From the NCBI GenBank assembly GCA_022826515.1, contig JAJDUT010000123.1:1-64000 (forward strand): 64,000 bases of DNA, in the 5' to 3' direction. The stretch is from Candidatus Latescibacterota bacterium (lineage in GTDB: Bacteria > Latescibacterota > UBA2968 > UBA8231). This document shows positions 23,135 through 32,262 of this stretch, piece by piece; the first letter of the stretch is position 1; every line of letters starts with the position of its first letter. The notes beneath the pieces were generated by a model. The model was not told the DNA's origin, did not search any database, and worked only from the letters and a program-made list of their open reading frames with translations. A program made the position numbers and the translations under genes.

Positions 23135-25840
23135 GTTGATGAAAGGCACCAAGGCGTTTTTGTTGAGCCAAGCGGTCGCTTCTGGCAAAGCAGCTACTGA
23201 AGGCAGGTCGCTTGGAGTAGCAGTAGGGCTGAGATTGCCGAGGACATCCGGCTCGCGGAGGCAAGGAGAGCCATCATCCGTCAACTCCACGGTGAACAAC
23301 CGTTCGTGAATCACCTTTCCGAGACCATCTACGACCCGCGCCCGATAGAAATCGAGGCGTGCCGGTTCTGCGTGCGCTAGGGAATGGAAACAGGCACCCT
23401 TGGCAAAGGTGTCTTGGCCGAGATTGAGACTGTGCCGGCGCAGAGCCTCAAATAGGGGATGTCCTGGGGTTACCCATTCGAGATTGTGCTCCTCTGCTGT
23501 GTCGCGGTCCGTTGACAAGCGCGGATAGCGCATCGTCAACTCCGGGAGTTTCCAGTCTGGATTATGCTCGTATTCCTTCAACTTGGACGGCGTGCGCCCT
23601 GGATCGAAGGTATGCGCCAAGTGGCCTACCGGCTTCAGAGTTAGGGCCGCGTGTTGGGCACACTCCGCGATGAATCGCGCAATGGTCTCGGGCACGACGC
23701 GCCGTTCTTGGGCCTTGGCCCGGCGCTCGACGAGCATGTCGAGGTTGAGCTTCTTGGAAGCCAAACCTTCTAGCGCCGTTTGGCAGATGGCTCGGAAGTG
23801 CCCTTCATCCACGTCCTTCAAGAGCCGCTCTTCAAGGTCAGAGTCCCCCAACTTCCCCGCGTAGTAGTCCCGCAGTACGCTCTCTACGTGGGCGGACGGC
23901 AAGACTTCGCCGACCACGTTGAACACTGCATCATCGTCGAGAGCGTCGCGGATCTCCTGGAGCTTGTCCAACAATCGCTGGAGCACTCGCCCTTCAATGG
24001 TGTTGGTAGCTACGAAGTTGAAGATCAGGCAATCGTGCCGCTGGCCGTAGCGGTGGATGCGGCCCATGCGCTGTTCGAGCCGGTTCGGGTTCCAGGGGAT
24101 GTCGTAGTTGAAGAGGATATGGCAGCACTGAAGGTTAATACCTTCCCCAGCCGCCTCGGTGGCCACTAGGACTTGGATGGCACCTTCGCGGAACTGCTGT
24201 TCGGTGTAGAGTCGGCTGCCCGGTTCGTCGCGCGAGCCGGGCTTCATGCCGCCGTGGATACAGCCGACGCGGAAGCCCCAGGCTTGCAAGCGCTCCATCA
24301 GATGGTCGAGGGTGTCCTTGAACTCGGTGAAGAGCAGCAGCCGCTGATCGGGCCGGTCGAAGAACCCCTCCTCCTGCATGATCTTCCGAAGATGTCCGAG
24401 CTTCGCCTCGCTGCCCGAGTCTTCGACGGCTTTGGCCTCTTGGGCGAACTGGAGAAGTTCGCTGATCTCTTCGCGTATCTGCTCGGCATTGCCGGCCAGC
24501 GTGATGGCCTCTAGCATCTCCTCTAGACGCTCGCGCTCGGCGTCTTCCAATTCTTCCAACTCTTCTAGGTCGGGAAGGTCCGGCGGTGCGGTCCGCACCA
24601 ACTCTTGGGCACGCTTGAGACCTTCCTCCAGACGCCGGGCGCGGTTTTCGAGTGACCGCCGCATGGCGTAGGTGCTGGAGGCGAGGCGCCGCTGGTACAG
24701 CGACATCAGGAAACCAACCGCCCGAGCACGCGGGTCGTCGCCCTGTGCTGCGGCGCGGGCACTCTGCCGTTTCACAAAACGGGTGACATTTTGGTACAGC
24801 TCGAACTCAGCGCCTCCAATAGCGAACTCGGCGGTGTGCGGGATGCGTTTCGTAAAAACCGGCTTCGCAGTCCATGTTCCATCCGTCTGGCGTTCCGGGA
24901 AGTACACCATCGCCTCCTTGGTGCGCCGCAGATAGAAGGGCGCTCGTCTCCGCTCCATGGCCTCGCGGATCGAACTCACATCGGCGTAAGCATCGCGGTC
25001 GAGCAGTTGCAGAAATAGCGTGAAATTTTGCGGGTCGCCCTTGTGGGGCGTGGCGGTCAGCAGCAGTACGTGATCGGCGCTATCGCGCAGCAACTCTCCC
25101 AGCCGGTAGCGCTGGCTCTTGTGGGTCTCGTCGCGCGCTGACATGCGGTGCGCTTCGTCGATAATCACCAGATCCCAATGCACCTGTTGCAGGCCGGGCA
25201 AGATCTCGGTGCGCTTGGCGAGGTCGAGCGAGGTGATGATCTGCTTTTGCTCCAGCCACTGGTTGACACCGAATTGATCGCGGATGTCGCTGCCCTTTAT
25301 CACTAGGAACTTCTCGTCGAACTTTTCCTTGAGTTCGCGCTGCCACTGGAATGCGAGGTTTGCAGGGCAGACGACGAGTACCCGCTCGATGAGGCCCCGG
25401 AGCTTGAGTTCGCGGATCAAGAGGCCGGCCATGATGGTCTTGCCCGCACCCGCGTCGTCGGCGAGCAAGAAGCGCACGCTAGGTAGCTTGAGGAGGTGCT
25501 CGTACACCGCTTCGAGCTGGTGCGGCAGCGGATCGAAGCGCGAGATGGAAAGCCCGAAATAGGGATCAAACTCGTAGGCGATGCCGAGCGCATAAGCCTG
25601 GAGGCCGATTCGCAAAAGCCGCCCGTCGCCGTCGTAAGAAAGAGCCGCGTCGGCGATGGTCAGGTTGGAAATGTCAGCGGAAGAGAGCGTGACCTGACGG
25701 AACTGCTCCGACCGTTGGCCGACGAGGCCGGCCTCCAGGTAATCAGTGCCGTTTGCGCGAACGGTTACTACTCGCATCGGCTCGCTAAACAGCGGGCCGG
25801 TCAGTATCTGTCCTTCGCGGATGGCGGATTCAACTGTCAT
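23072..25840 (-). CDS. SNF2-family helicase of the defence island (DISARM DrmD-like), frameshifted near its C-terminus
   Basis: The protein has a beta-rich N-terminal domain, Walker A LLADDAGAGKTIMAG (~residue 130), DEAH (~229), LLLTATPHKG, and the C-terminal helicase half with TEAAGEGINLQ and QRMGRIHRYGQ. This is the SNF2/HepA architecture of DISARM and helicase-methylase-ATPase systems, where a DUF3883 tail normally follows. Near 23131 the expected NEVRTERLAEVE reads NEFAPSVW and stops at 23072. One missing base (G of GAGGTTCGC) would restore about 1,146 residues. ATG at 25840 lies one base after the upstream stop; TTG at 25852 is an alternative. A truncated product, programmed frameshift or sequencing error are all possible. 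Confidence 0.85.
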   Translation of the reverse strand: MTVESAIREGQILTGPLFSEPMRVVTVRANGTDYLEAGLVGQRSEQFRQVTLSSADISNLTIADAALSYDGDGRLLRIGLQAYALGIAYEFDPYFGLSISRFDPLPHQLEAVYEHLLKLPSVRFLLADDAGAGKTIMAGLLIRELKLRGLIERVLVVCPANLAFQWQRELKEKFDEKFLVIKGSDIRDQFGVNQWLEQKQIITSLDLAKRTEILPGLQQVHWDLVIIDEAHRMSARDETHKSQRYRLGELLRDSADHVLLLTATPHKGDPQNFTLFLQLLDRDAYADVSSIREAMERRRAPFYLRRTKEAMVYFPERQTDGTWTAKPVFTKRIPHTAEFAIGGAEFELYQNVTRFVKRQSARAAAQGDDPRARAVGFLMSLYQRRLASSTYAMRRSLENRARRLEEGLKRAQELVRTAPPDLPDLEELEELEDAERERLEEMLEAITLAGNAEQIREEISELLQFAQEAKAVEDSGSEAKLGHLRKIMQEEGFFDRPDQRLLLFTEFKDTLDHLMERLQAWGFRVGCIHGGMKPGSRDEPGSRLYTEQQFREGAIQVLVATEAAGEGINLQCCHILFNYDIPWNPNRLEQRMGRIHRYGQRHDCLIFNFVATNTIEGRVLQRLLDKLQEIRDALDDDAVFNVVGEVLPSAHVESVLRDYYAGKLGDSDLEERLLKDVDEGHFRAICQTALEGLASKKLNLDMLVERRAKAQERRVVPETIARFIAECAQHAALTLKPVGHLAHTFDPGRTPSKLKEYEHNPDWKLPELTMRYPRLSTDRDTAEEHNLEWVTPGHPLFEALRRHSLNLGQDTFAKGACFHSLAHAEPARLDFYRARVVDGLGKVIHERLFTVELTDDGSPCLREPDVLGNLSPTATPSDLPSVAALPEATAWLNKNALVPFINEFAPSVWPKSSALPITSNCP

Positions 25841-25841
25841 T

Positions 25842-26954
25842 TCACCACGCAAAAAGCTCGTCCACCTCCATCGTCAGCTCTCGGCCCTGACCGCCGTCCT
25901 CGCGCACTACGAGTTGGCCTTCGGAATATTCGACGTCTGCGACGCCGGCGAAGTCGGAGGGAATTTCCATGAGAAAATTGGCGTAGGTAAAAACTTGGGT
26001 CTCGTCGGCGTCGATGTAGTGAAAGAGGTAGCGGCCGAAAATCTGGCCCTTTTCCAACAACACTGGGCTAGGTTGGTGCAGGCCCGTAGTGCCAAACTCC
26101 AAGCCGCGGGCAAAGGGCTTGCCGTCGCGGACGTGCCGCCAGGCGTCGAACCAGGGGTATTCTTCCTCCGGCCAGATGTAGCCAATCAGCAGCCCTTTGC
26201 TGGCGTTGATGGCTGTGGTCCAGCCGTATTCTTCCTCGATTACGTACGAAACGACCGCTGGTGAAGCGTCATCCGTCAGATGGCGAATATCGACCTCGGT
26301 GCCGTCCTTTTTGAGTGCGGAGGGCCAGCGCACCTCCGGGTCTTCGGGCGTCGGCATAGGCGTTTCCTGCATAAAGCCGCGCGTGCCGTTGGCATCAACG
26401 CGGGTGCTCTCGTCCAAAAAGGGCGGGCCAATGGTCGGGTGCTGGACGATGTTGTACACGCGACCCAAATGGCGGGTATTGGTAACGGCTTCGGCTACTG
26501 CAAAGATGGCCTGATCCCGAGCCATGCGAATCGAGCGCGAGACCTTGAGGCCGGCCAAGGGCAGCTCGGCCGACATTTGGGCCACGAGGTGACCGTTCTC
26601 TGCGTGGGCGTCCTCATCTACGGTCCACCACACGCGCGTGGCCTCGCCGTGCCAGCCCATGCCGTGAGCTTGCTCAGCTTCGGTGGCTGGCCCCCAGCGG
26701 TCGAGGCAGAGGAAGTGCCCCATGGAGCGCGGCTCTATGGGTGGCGCTTGGTCGGGGGTGTCGCCGAAAGACCAAGAGTCCCATTGCAGGGGGTTGAGCG
26801 GATTGCTTTTGAGGTGGAAGTCGGAAATGGAGCCGCCGCCTAAATCGACGACTAGCATGGCTGCTTGGCCGTCGAGTACGAGGCGGGGGCGATCTTCGGC
26901 TGTGCTATGCGAGGCCGTCCAGAGGAAAGCGACGAGGAAGAGGGGCCATTTCAT
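25842..26954 (-). CDS. secreted galactose-mutarotase-like (PmoA/DUF4380-like) protein
   Basis: ATG at 26954 follows a GGAGCA site and gives a signal peptide (MKWPLFLVAFLWTASHSTAE). The longer frame upstream to 27140 lacks a ribosome site and is not preferred. The mature part is all-beta with segments such as FLCLDRWGPATEAEQ, GWHGEATRVWW and YNIVQHPTIGPPFLDE, matching carbohydrate-binding or mutarotase-like beta-sandwich proteins. No enzyme activity is assigned. It lies on the same strand immediately before the defence helicase, whose ATG starts one base after its stop. Confidence 0.65.
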   Translation of the reverse strand: MKWPLFLVAFLWTASHSTAEDRPRLVLDGQAAMLVVDLGGGSISDFHLKSNPLNPLQWDSWSFGDTPDQAPPIEPRSMGHFLCLDRWGPATEAEQAHGMGWHGEATRVWWTVDEDAHAENGHLVAQMSAELPLAGLKVSRSIRMARDQAIFAVAEAVTNTRHLGRVYNIVQHPTIGPPFLDESTRVDANGTRGFMQETPMPTPEDPEVRWPSALKKDGTEVDIRHLTDDASPAVVSYVIEEEYGWTTAINASKGLLIGYIWPEEEYPWFDAWRHVRDGKPFARGLEFGTTGLHQPSPVLLEKGQIFGRYLFHYIDADETQVFTYANFLMEIPSDFAGVADVEYSEGQLVVREDGGQGRELTMEVDELFAW

Positions 26955-27002
26955 TGTGAGTGCTCCTTTATTGGTGAGGGATGGCAAAAGAGACGCGACA
27001 AC

Positions 27003-27035
27003 GTAGGGGCGGTGCGGAGCGCGAACCGTCCCTAC
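27003..27035. repeat. GTAGGGGC-family hairpin repeat
   Basis: GTAGGGGCGGT at 27003-27013 pairs with ACCGTCCCTAC at 27025-27035 with one mismatch. It lies in the gap between the divergent mutarotase-like and ASPIC genes. Confidence 0.7.
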
Positions 27036-27120
27036 ATCTACCGATTCGGCATAGGTGCGTAACGCCAGAACGTAACTAGAAATTGACAGCAGGCAAAAGA
27101 CGGCGGATGTTGTTTCTGCT

Positions 27121-29187
27121 ATGAGAATTCTGCTGGTCATTACCCTTTCTATCCTCGTCCTAAGCGGCTGCCAAGAACCGGCCGGCCGCTCCGAGGCGTT
27201 TCTCCAGTCGTACTACCGAGGTTTGGACTTGCTGGAGCGCTATCGGCTCAGGGCGGCCGAGTGCGCCTTTGCGCATTGCGTCCGGCTGGAACCCGAGGCC
27301 GCCGAGGGCTACTGGCAGCTAGGGAGGGTGCGGCTCGTGCAGGGGCGGATAGAGGAAGGCGTGGGGTTGTTGGAACAGGCGGCGGCGCTAGACCCTGAAT
27401 TGACGGCGGCGCGGTCTTTGGTGTTGGAGACGTTTTTGGGGCGGGGGAAAGAGGCACTCGAAGAGGGGCAGTTCGCGCAGGCGGAAAATTATTTGCAGCG
27501 GGCGCTGGCCGTCGATCCCGAGGGATATGAATCGCTCTATTGGGCGGCGATTGCCGCGCTGTGGCAGGAGGACTACGCCCGTGCTGATTCGATCTTGCAG
27601 CAGGCGGTGGCGCTGCATCCCGAGCCGCTGGAGTTGCGCTGGCATCGGAAGTGGTTGCAGGAGGCTTTGGGGCGGTCGGCGACCGAGGTGTTTGCAGACG
27701 CTGTACCGCAGGGGACCATTAGCGGGCGGTTTAACGAGATCAGTGTCGAGGTGGGAGTCGATAAATTCGACGGTGGCCGCGCTAGCGCCTGGGCCGACTA
27801 CGACGAGGACGGTGACCTCGACTTGGTAGTAATCGGCCATCCAGCGCTAGCGTACTTCCGCAATGATGGCACGCGCTTTGCCGAGCGGACGCAGGCCGCC
27901 GGATTGGTGCTGCCCGAGGGCGGGATCGGGGTGCAGACGGCCGACTACGACAACGACGGGGATGCTGATGTGTACGTGACGCGCGATGGGTGGTTTGGCG
28001 GCGGCGTGAATGCGCTCTTCCAAAACGACGGCCGGGGCGTCTTTGCCGATGTGACGGGAGCGTCGGGCACGGGCGATCCGGGGTCGAGCTTTTGCGCGGC
28101 GTGGAGTGATTTCGATCGCGACGGTTACCTCGACATCTACGTGGCTAACGGCACGGGCGCGACTGGGGACTCGACTAATGTGCTCTACCGCAACCAAGGC
28201 GACGGAACTTTTGTCGATGTGGCGGAAGCCGCTGGAGTGGCGCACAAGGGGCAGGCGTTGAGCACGGCATGGGGCGACTTTGACGGCGATAGCTGGCCTG
28301 ATCTGTACGTGTGCAATTTTACCGAGCCGAATGTGCTTTTTCGCAACCTAGGCGACGGTGCGTTTGCCGATCAGACGGAAGCGGCCGGTGTAGGTGCCGA
28401 GTACATCGATGGCTTTATAACGTTCGTCCTCGACTACGACAACGACGGTGCGCTGGACATCTTCGTGGGCAACTGGAGTCAGTACCCGGTGGTGCTGGCT
28501 GATCGAGTCGCGGGAAAATCGACGAGCGAGCGCGACCGGCCGGTGCTTTTTCGCAACAAGGGTGACGGCACCTTTGCCGATGTGACGGAAGCTGCCGGGC
28601 TAGGGCGAGCGCTGGGCACGATGAGCGGCGTTCCCGGCGATGTGGATAACGACGGCTGGGTAGATATCTACCTCGGCAATGGCGGACCGCAGATGGGCCG
28701 ACGCGAGCCGGATGTGCTTTTCCGCAATCGGAGCGACGGCACCTTTGTCGATGCGACGGAAGCCGCCGGGCTGGGGCACTTGGGCAAGTCGCACGGCGTG
28801 ACCTTTGCCGACTACGACCGCGACGGCGATCTCGACTTGTACGCGCCAGTGGGCGGTGCCCAGCCGGGCGACCAGTGGCCCAATGCGTTCTACCGCAGCG
28901 AGGGCTTTGGCAATCACTACTTGGTGCTGGAGTTGGAAGGAGTCGAAAGCAATCGCGACGGAATTGGTGCCAAGGTGTGGGTATATGCTGGCGATCTGAT
29001 GCAATACCAGGAAGTGGCTTCTGGATACAGCTTCGGCAACAGCAACAGCTTGGAGTTGGAATTTGGTTTGGGGCAACGGGTGCGGGCTGATCGCATTAAG
29101 GTGGCGTGGCCTAGTGGACAGGTTGATGAGTATCGGGACGTTGAGGCAGATCAGCACTTGTTGCTCAGGGAAGGGGAGACGCGGTGA
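27121..29187 (+). CDS. lipoprotein with TPR repeats, FG-GAP/VCBS propeller and ASPIC/UnbV domain
   Basis: The signal MRILLVITLSILVLSGC ends in a lipobox, so the protein is lipid-anchored. Residues ~25-190 hold about four TPR units, then eight or more VCBS/FG-GAP blades with calcium motifs (DYDEDGDLDLVV, DYDNDGDADVYV, DYDRDGDLDLYA), and a C-terminal ASPIC/UnbV domain (LELEFGLGQRVRADRIKVAW). It thus fuses the two functions encoded by separate genes at 1634 and 3337. It overlaps the next TPR lipoprotein gene by GTGA. Role in surface binding or assembly is inferred. Confidence 0.88.
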   Translation: MRILLVITLSILVLSGCQEPAGRSEAFLQSYYRGLDLLERYRLRAAECAFAHCVRLEPEAAEGYWQLGRVRLVQGRIEEGVGLLEQAAALDPELTAARSLVLETFLGRGKEALEEGQFAQAENYLQRALAVDPEGYESLYWAAIAALWQEDYARADSILQQAVALHPEPLELRWHRKWLQEALGRSATEVFADAVPQGTISGRFNEISVEVGVDKFDGGRASAWADYDEDGDLDLVVIGHPALAYFRNDGTRFAERTQAAGLVLPEGGIGVQTADYDNDGDADVYVTRDGWFGGGVNALFQNDGRGVFADVTGASGTGDPGSSFCAAWSDFDRDGYLDIYVANGTGATGDSTNVLYRNQGDGTFVDVAEAAGVAHKGQALSTAWGDFDGDSWPDLYVCNFTEPNVLFRNLGDGAFADQTEAAGVGAEYIDGFITFVLDYDNDGALDIFVGNWSQYPVVLADRVAGKSTSERDRPVLFRNKGDGTFADVTEAAGLGRALGTMSGVPGDVDNDGWVDIYLGNGGPQMGRREPDVLFRNRSDGTFVDATEAAGLGHLGKSHGVTFADYDRDGDLDLYAPVGGAQPGDQWPNAFYRSEGFGNHYLVLELEGVESNRDGIGAKVWVYAGDLMQYQEVASGYSFGNSNSLELEFGLGQRVRADRIKVAWPSGQVDEYRDVEADQHLLLREGETR

Positions 29188-30578
29188 AGGGGTTGACCGC
29201 CATTGCACTGTTGTTGGCCGGGTGCGCCGAGCCGGATGCGCCGACCGCGTACCGCCAAGCGCAGGAGCTGATTGGCGATCGGCCGCTGCGGAGCTTGAAC
29301 CAGGCCGAGTTGGCGCAGGCCGAACGGCTAGCAGCGCAGGCGCGGGCACTCGATCCCGAATTGCACGAGGCGACCTTTACCTTGGCCGCGCTCCATGTGG
29401 CGCGCGGTGCGTACGAGGACGCGACGGAACTTTACCGCAGTCTAGTGGAGGCGCGTCCCGACGACGGGCGGGCCTATGCCGAACTGGGGCTTAGCCTAGC
29501 CGCTCAAGGACGCTATAGCGGCGCACTGCGCGCCTATCAGGACGCTGTACGCCGAGGCGAGAAGTCGGCGCTTATTTACGCGCGGCTGGGTCACGCCTAT
29601 CAGGCGCTCGGCCATTTGCAAGAAAATCTCCACTCGGCGCAGGCGGCCTATCGCGCATCCCTACAGCTTGCGCCCGCGCAGGCAGAGGTGCGCTACCAGC
29701 TAGCGCGAGTAGAGGCGCGGTTGGGGCGGGATGAGGAGGCGCGTGCGCTGATGGAGCAGGCGCTCGCTAGCGCACCCAACGACACGGGGATCCGGGCCGA
29801 CCTCGCCGCGCTTTACAGGGAGGCAGGGCAAAGGGAACTAGCCCGCGCCGCACTCGTCGAGGGCTTCGACCTGAGCTCAGCCGAAGGTTTGGCCGCACGC
29901 GACGGGAGTGGCGAGGAAGCCGTCTTGCACTACGAACTAGGGAGGCTGCTCTGGGAGGAAGGAGATGGCGCGGGGGCTTTGGTGCAGTTTGAACAGGCGA
30001 GGGTCGCCGATCCCGACCTGTACCCGGTTTATCGCTATCTCGGTTTGATCCACAGCGCAGAGGGGCGGCTGGACTCGGCACTGGCCGCGTTTACCGAGTT
30101 TGCCGACCGACAGCCCAGTAATGCCGCTGCCCAAGTAAGCATCGGCATTGTCCACAGCCGCATGGGTGCGCTCGACGCGGCGGAAGAGGCGTTTAAGGCG
30201 GCGATCGAGTTGGGTGGAGCGGAAGGGGATGCGGCGTTGAAGTTGGGCGGTTTATACGTGCATCAGCGGCGGTTGCGGGCGGCCGTGCAGGTGTTCAAAG
30301 AAGCCACGGTTGTGCATCCGCAGCACGCCGAACTTTTCGCGTCCTTGGGCGATGTCTATCGGCAGTTGGGCTTGCTCGCTGCGGCCGTGCAGGCCGGTGA
30401 GGAGGCCGTCCGGCTCGAACCCGAGCGGGCGCTGTGGCGCTTCCACCTCGCCTCGACCTACGAGCGATTAGACCCCGACCAAGCGCGGGCCGAGTGGCGC
30501 GCGTACGCATCTTTGGCAGAAGACGACGCGAGCGAGGCGCAGCGGTTGGCGCAGGTGAAATTAAAAATTAAGAATTAG
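29184..30578 (+). CDS. TPR-repeat lipoprotein
   Basis: GTG at 29184 overlaps the preceding stop (GTGA). The signal MKGLTAIALLLAGCAEP has a lipobox. About ten TPR units follow, with regular motifs such as YAELGLSLAAQGRYSGALRA, PVYRYLGLIHSAEGRLDSAL and AELFASLGDVYRQLGLL. It is paired with an ASPIC protein exactly as at 1634-4770. The last residues (LKIKN) and the stop codon lie at the edge of an AATTAGGAATTACGAATTA repeat, so the original C-terminus may have been trimmed or extended. Confidence 0.85.
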   Translation: MKGLTAIALLLAGCAEPDAPTAYRQAQELIGDRPLRSLNQAELAQAERLAAQARALDPELHEATFTLAALHVARGAYEDATELYRSLVEARPDDGRAYAELGLSLAAQGRYSGALRAYQDAVRRGEKSALIYARLGHAYQALGHLQENLHSAQAAYRASLQLAPAQAEVRYQLARVEARLGRDEEARALMEQALASAPNDTGIRADLAALYREAGQRELARAALVEGFDLSSAEGLAARDGSGEEAVLHYELGRLLWEEGDGAGALVQFEQARVADPDLYPVYRYLGLIHSAEGRLDSALAAFTEFADRQPSNAAAQVSIGIVHSRMGALDAAEEAFKAAIELGGAEGDAALKLGGLYVHQRRLRAAVQVFKEATVVHPQHAELFASLGDVYRQLGLLAAAVQAGEEAVRLEPERALWRFHLASTYERLDPDQARAEWRAYASLAEDDASEAQRLAQVKLKIKN

Positions 30579-30665
30579 GAATTACGAATTATCCCCCATC
30601 CCTTCCATCGTTTGGGATCGGTTGGGAAGTGTAATTCGTAATTCGTAATTCGCAATTCCCAATTC
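30571..30665. repeat. AATTACGAATTA-type inverted repeat element
   Basis: Left arm 30571-30591 (agaattaggaattacgaat and one further base) and right arm 30631-30665 (gtaattcgtaattcgtaatt, then cgcaattccc) are inverted around a ~40-base spacer. The left arm provides the stop codon of the TPR gene. A second copy is at 32250-32324 and a solo arm is near 12966. Confidence 0.8.
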
Positions 30666-30679
30666 AAAGGTGGTATTCT

Positions 30680-31540
30680 ATGATCGACTTAGTGGCTTTT
30701 GACCTCGACGGTACAATACTCGACGTAGAAGGGCGGCTGGCAGCTTCGGCTGCGGCGACGCTCGAGGAACTGATTGTGCGTGGCATCCCCATAGCCAGCG
30801 TCACTGGGCGCAGCATCCTGCGCATCCAACACCCTTTTGAGTCCCATCCAACACTGGCGCGGGCACTTTACATGGCTGGCTATAATGGCTCGGTAATTCT
30901 CGGGCCGGGAGAAGGAGCGGAGCGAGAGGTGCTGCACGAGGAGCGGTTGGACGAGGAGTCCTTTGCCCAAATAGTCGAATACGGGCGCGTCGAGGGGCTA
31001 AACCTGATGTACTGTCTGTTTGAACGCACGGACGCGGGGATCGCCGAGGAGTACCGGCACGTCCGGCCCATAGATCACCTCGAAGCACTCAGGGGGCCGG
31101 GCATGGTGCTCGACGTCGATTTGTACGCGCGTTGCCAGAGCGGCGAGTTGGGCGTACCGCCCAAGCTCATGCTGGAGGTAGATCCGGCGCGGCGGGAGCA
31201 GCACATCGCCGATATCAAAGCGCTGTGCGGGGATCGGGTCTATATAGCGTGGGCGATTCCCGATCGGGTGGAATTTATGCGCCGGGGCGTGGACAAGGGC
31301 GTGGCTCTGCGGACGCTAGCCGAGCGGATAGGAGGGAGTACGGATCGCGTCTTGGCGGTAGGGGACGCGGACAACGACTTGCCCATGTTGCGCGTGGCGG
31401 GGACTGGGGTGTTGCTGGGGAATGCAAAGGACGAGGTAAAGGCGGCCGTGGCCGGGGATGGGGTGCGGATTGGACCGAGTTTTGCCGAAGATGGATTTGC
31501 CAAAATGGTGCGGGAATACGCACTGGATGGACAGGAGTAG
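30680..31540 (+). CDS. HAD-superfamily IIB (Cof-type) phosphatase
   Basis: The N-terminal FDLDGTILDVEGRL contains the nucleophile and acid-base Asp pair. SVTGRS is motif II, and a later Lys plus GDADNDLPMLRVAGTGVLLG give motifs III and IV of Cof-type hydrolases. The cap domain between them is of type C2B. These enzymes dephosphorylate sugar phosphates or cofactors such as FMN and PLP intermediates; the substrate here cannot be read from the sequence. It stands alone between a repeat and the FGE-like gene, which starts two bases after its stop. Confidence 0.88.
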   Translation: MIDLVAFDLDGTILDVEGRLAASAAATLEELIVRGIPIASVTGRSILRIQHPFESHPTLARALYMAGYNGSVILGPGEGAEREVLHEERLDEESFAQIVEYGRVEGLNLMYCLFERTDAGIAEEYRHVRPIDHLEALRGPGMVLDVDLYARCQSGELGVPPKLMLEVDPARREQHIADIKALCGDRVYIAWAIPDRVEFMRRGVDKGVALRTLAERIGGSTDRVLAVGDADNDLPMLRVAGTGVLLGNAKDEVKAAVAGDGVRIGPSFAEDGFAKMVREYALDGQE

Positions 31541-31542
31541 AA

Positions 31543-32262
31543 ATGATGCAGGTGTTTTGCGGAATCGCGTTGTGTGTTGCCGTTGCGGCCTCGGCTTTGG
31601 CTCAGGAGGGGCAAGTTGCAGCCGACTCTCTCAAGGGTGGGGAGATGGTAAAGATCGAGGGGGAAAATCACAGGTTTTACATAGATAAGTACGAGGTCAC
31701 TAACGAGGAGTACGCAGCTTTTCTGACCGAGAAGGGCAACGCCAAGGTGGAAGGCATGTACTGGGTGGAACTGGGGAGTCGATATACGGCGCTAGTGGAG
31801 GAGGACGGCGCGTACAAGGTCAAAGAAGGGTTTGCGCGGCATCCGATCATTGAGGTGTCGTGGTACGGGGCGATGGCTTATTGCCAGTGGGCGGGCAAGC
31901 GCCTGCCGACGCAGGAGGAATGGCAATTTGCCTGTGAGGGAACTGAAAAGCTAAAGTACCCGTGGGGGGCGGAGTTTGTGGAGGGGCACGCCAATATCTT
32001 CGGCGACAAGGACGGCTATGGGCGCACCGCGCCGGTGGGGTCTTTTCCGAGTGGAGCCAGTCCTTTTGGACTCTTAGATATGGGCGGCAATGTGTGGGAG
32101 TGGACGCAAGGAGGCGAGAAAATGCAGTTCTTGCGCGGAGGATCGTGGGTCAACGGCCCGACCTTGACCCAGTGCAACAAGCGGACCAACACCAAGGACT
32201 CGCATTCGTACATCAAGGGCAACACCATAGGCTTCCGCTGCGCCCATGGAATTAGGAATTGA
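31543..32262 (+). CDS. secreted formylglycine-generating-enzyme-like (SUMF1/FGE fold) protein
   Basis: ATG at 31543 (or 31546) follows CAGGAG within the end of the HAD gene and gives a signal peptide ending ASALAQ. The rest is the FGE-sulfatase domain: FYIDKYEVTNEEYAAFL, PIIEVSWYGAMAYCQWAGKR, PTQEEWQFACEGTE, GLLDMGGNVWEWTQGG, FLRGGSWVNGP and GFRCAHG. True formylglycine-generating enzymes use two active-site cysteines five residues apart near the C-terminus; only the one in FRC is present, so it may be a non-catalytic or different-function member. No sulfatase gene is in the window. The last residues (GIRN) come from the adjacent repeat. Confidence 0.83.
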   Translation: MMQVFCGIALCVAVAASALAQEGQVAADSLKGGEMVKIEGENHRFYIDKYEVTNEEYAAFLTEKGNAKVEGMYWVELGSRYTALVEEDGAYKVKEGFARHPIIEVSWYGAMAYCQWAGKRLPTQEEWQFACEGTEKLKYPWGAEFVEGHANIFGDKDGYGRTAPVGSFPSGASPFGLLDMGGNVWEWTQGGEKMQFLRGGSWVNGPTLTQCNKRTNTKDSHSYIKGNTIGFRCAHGIRN

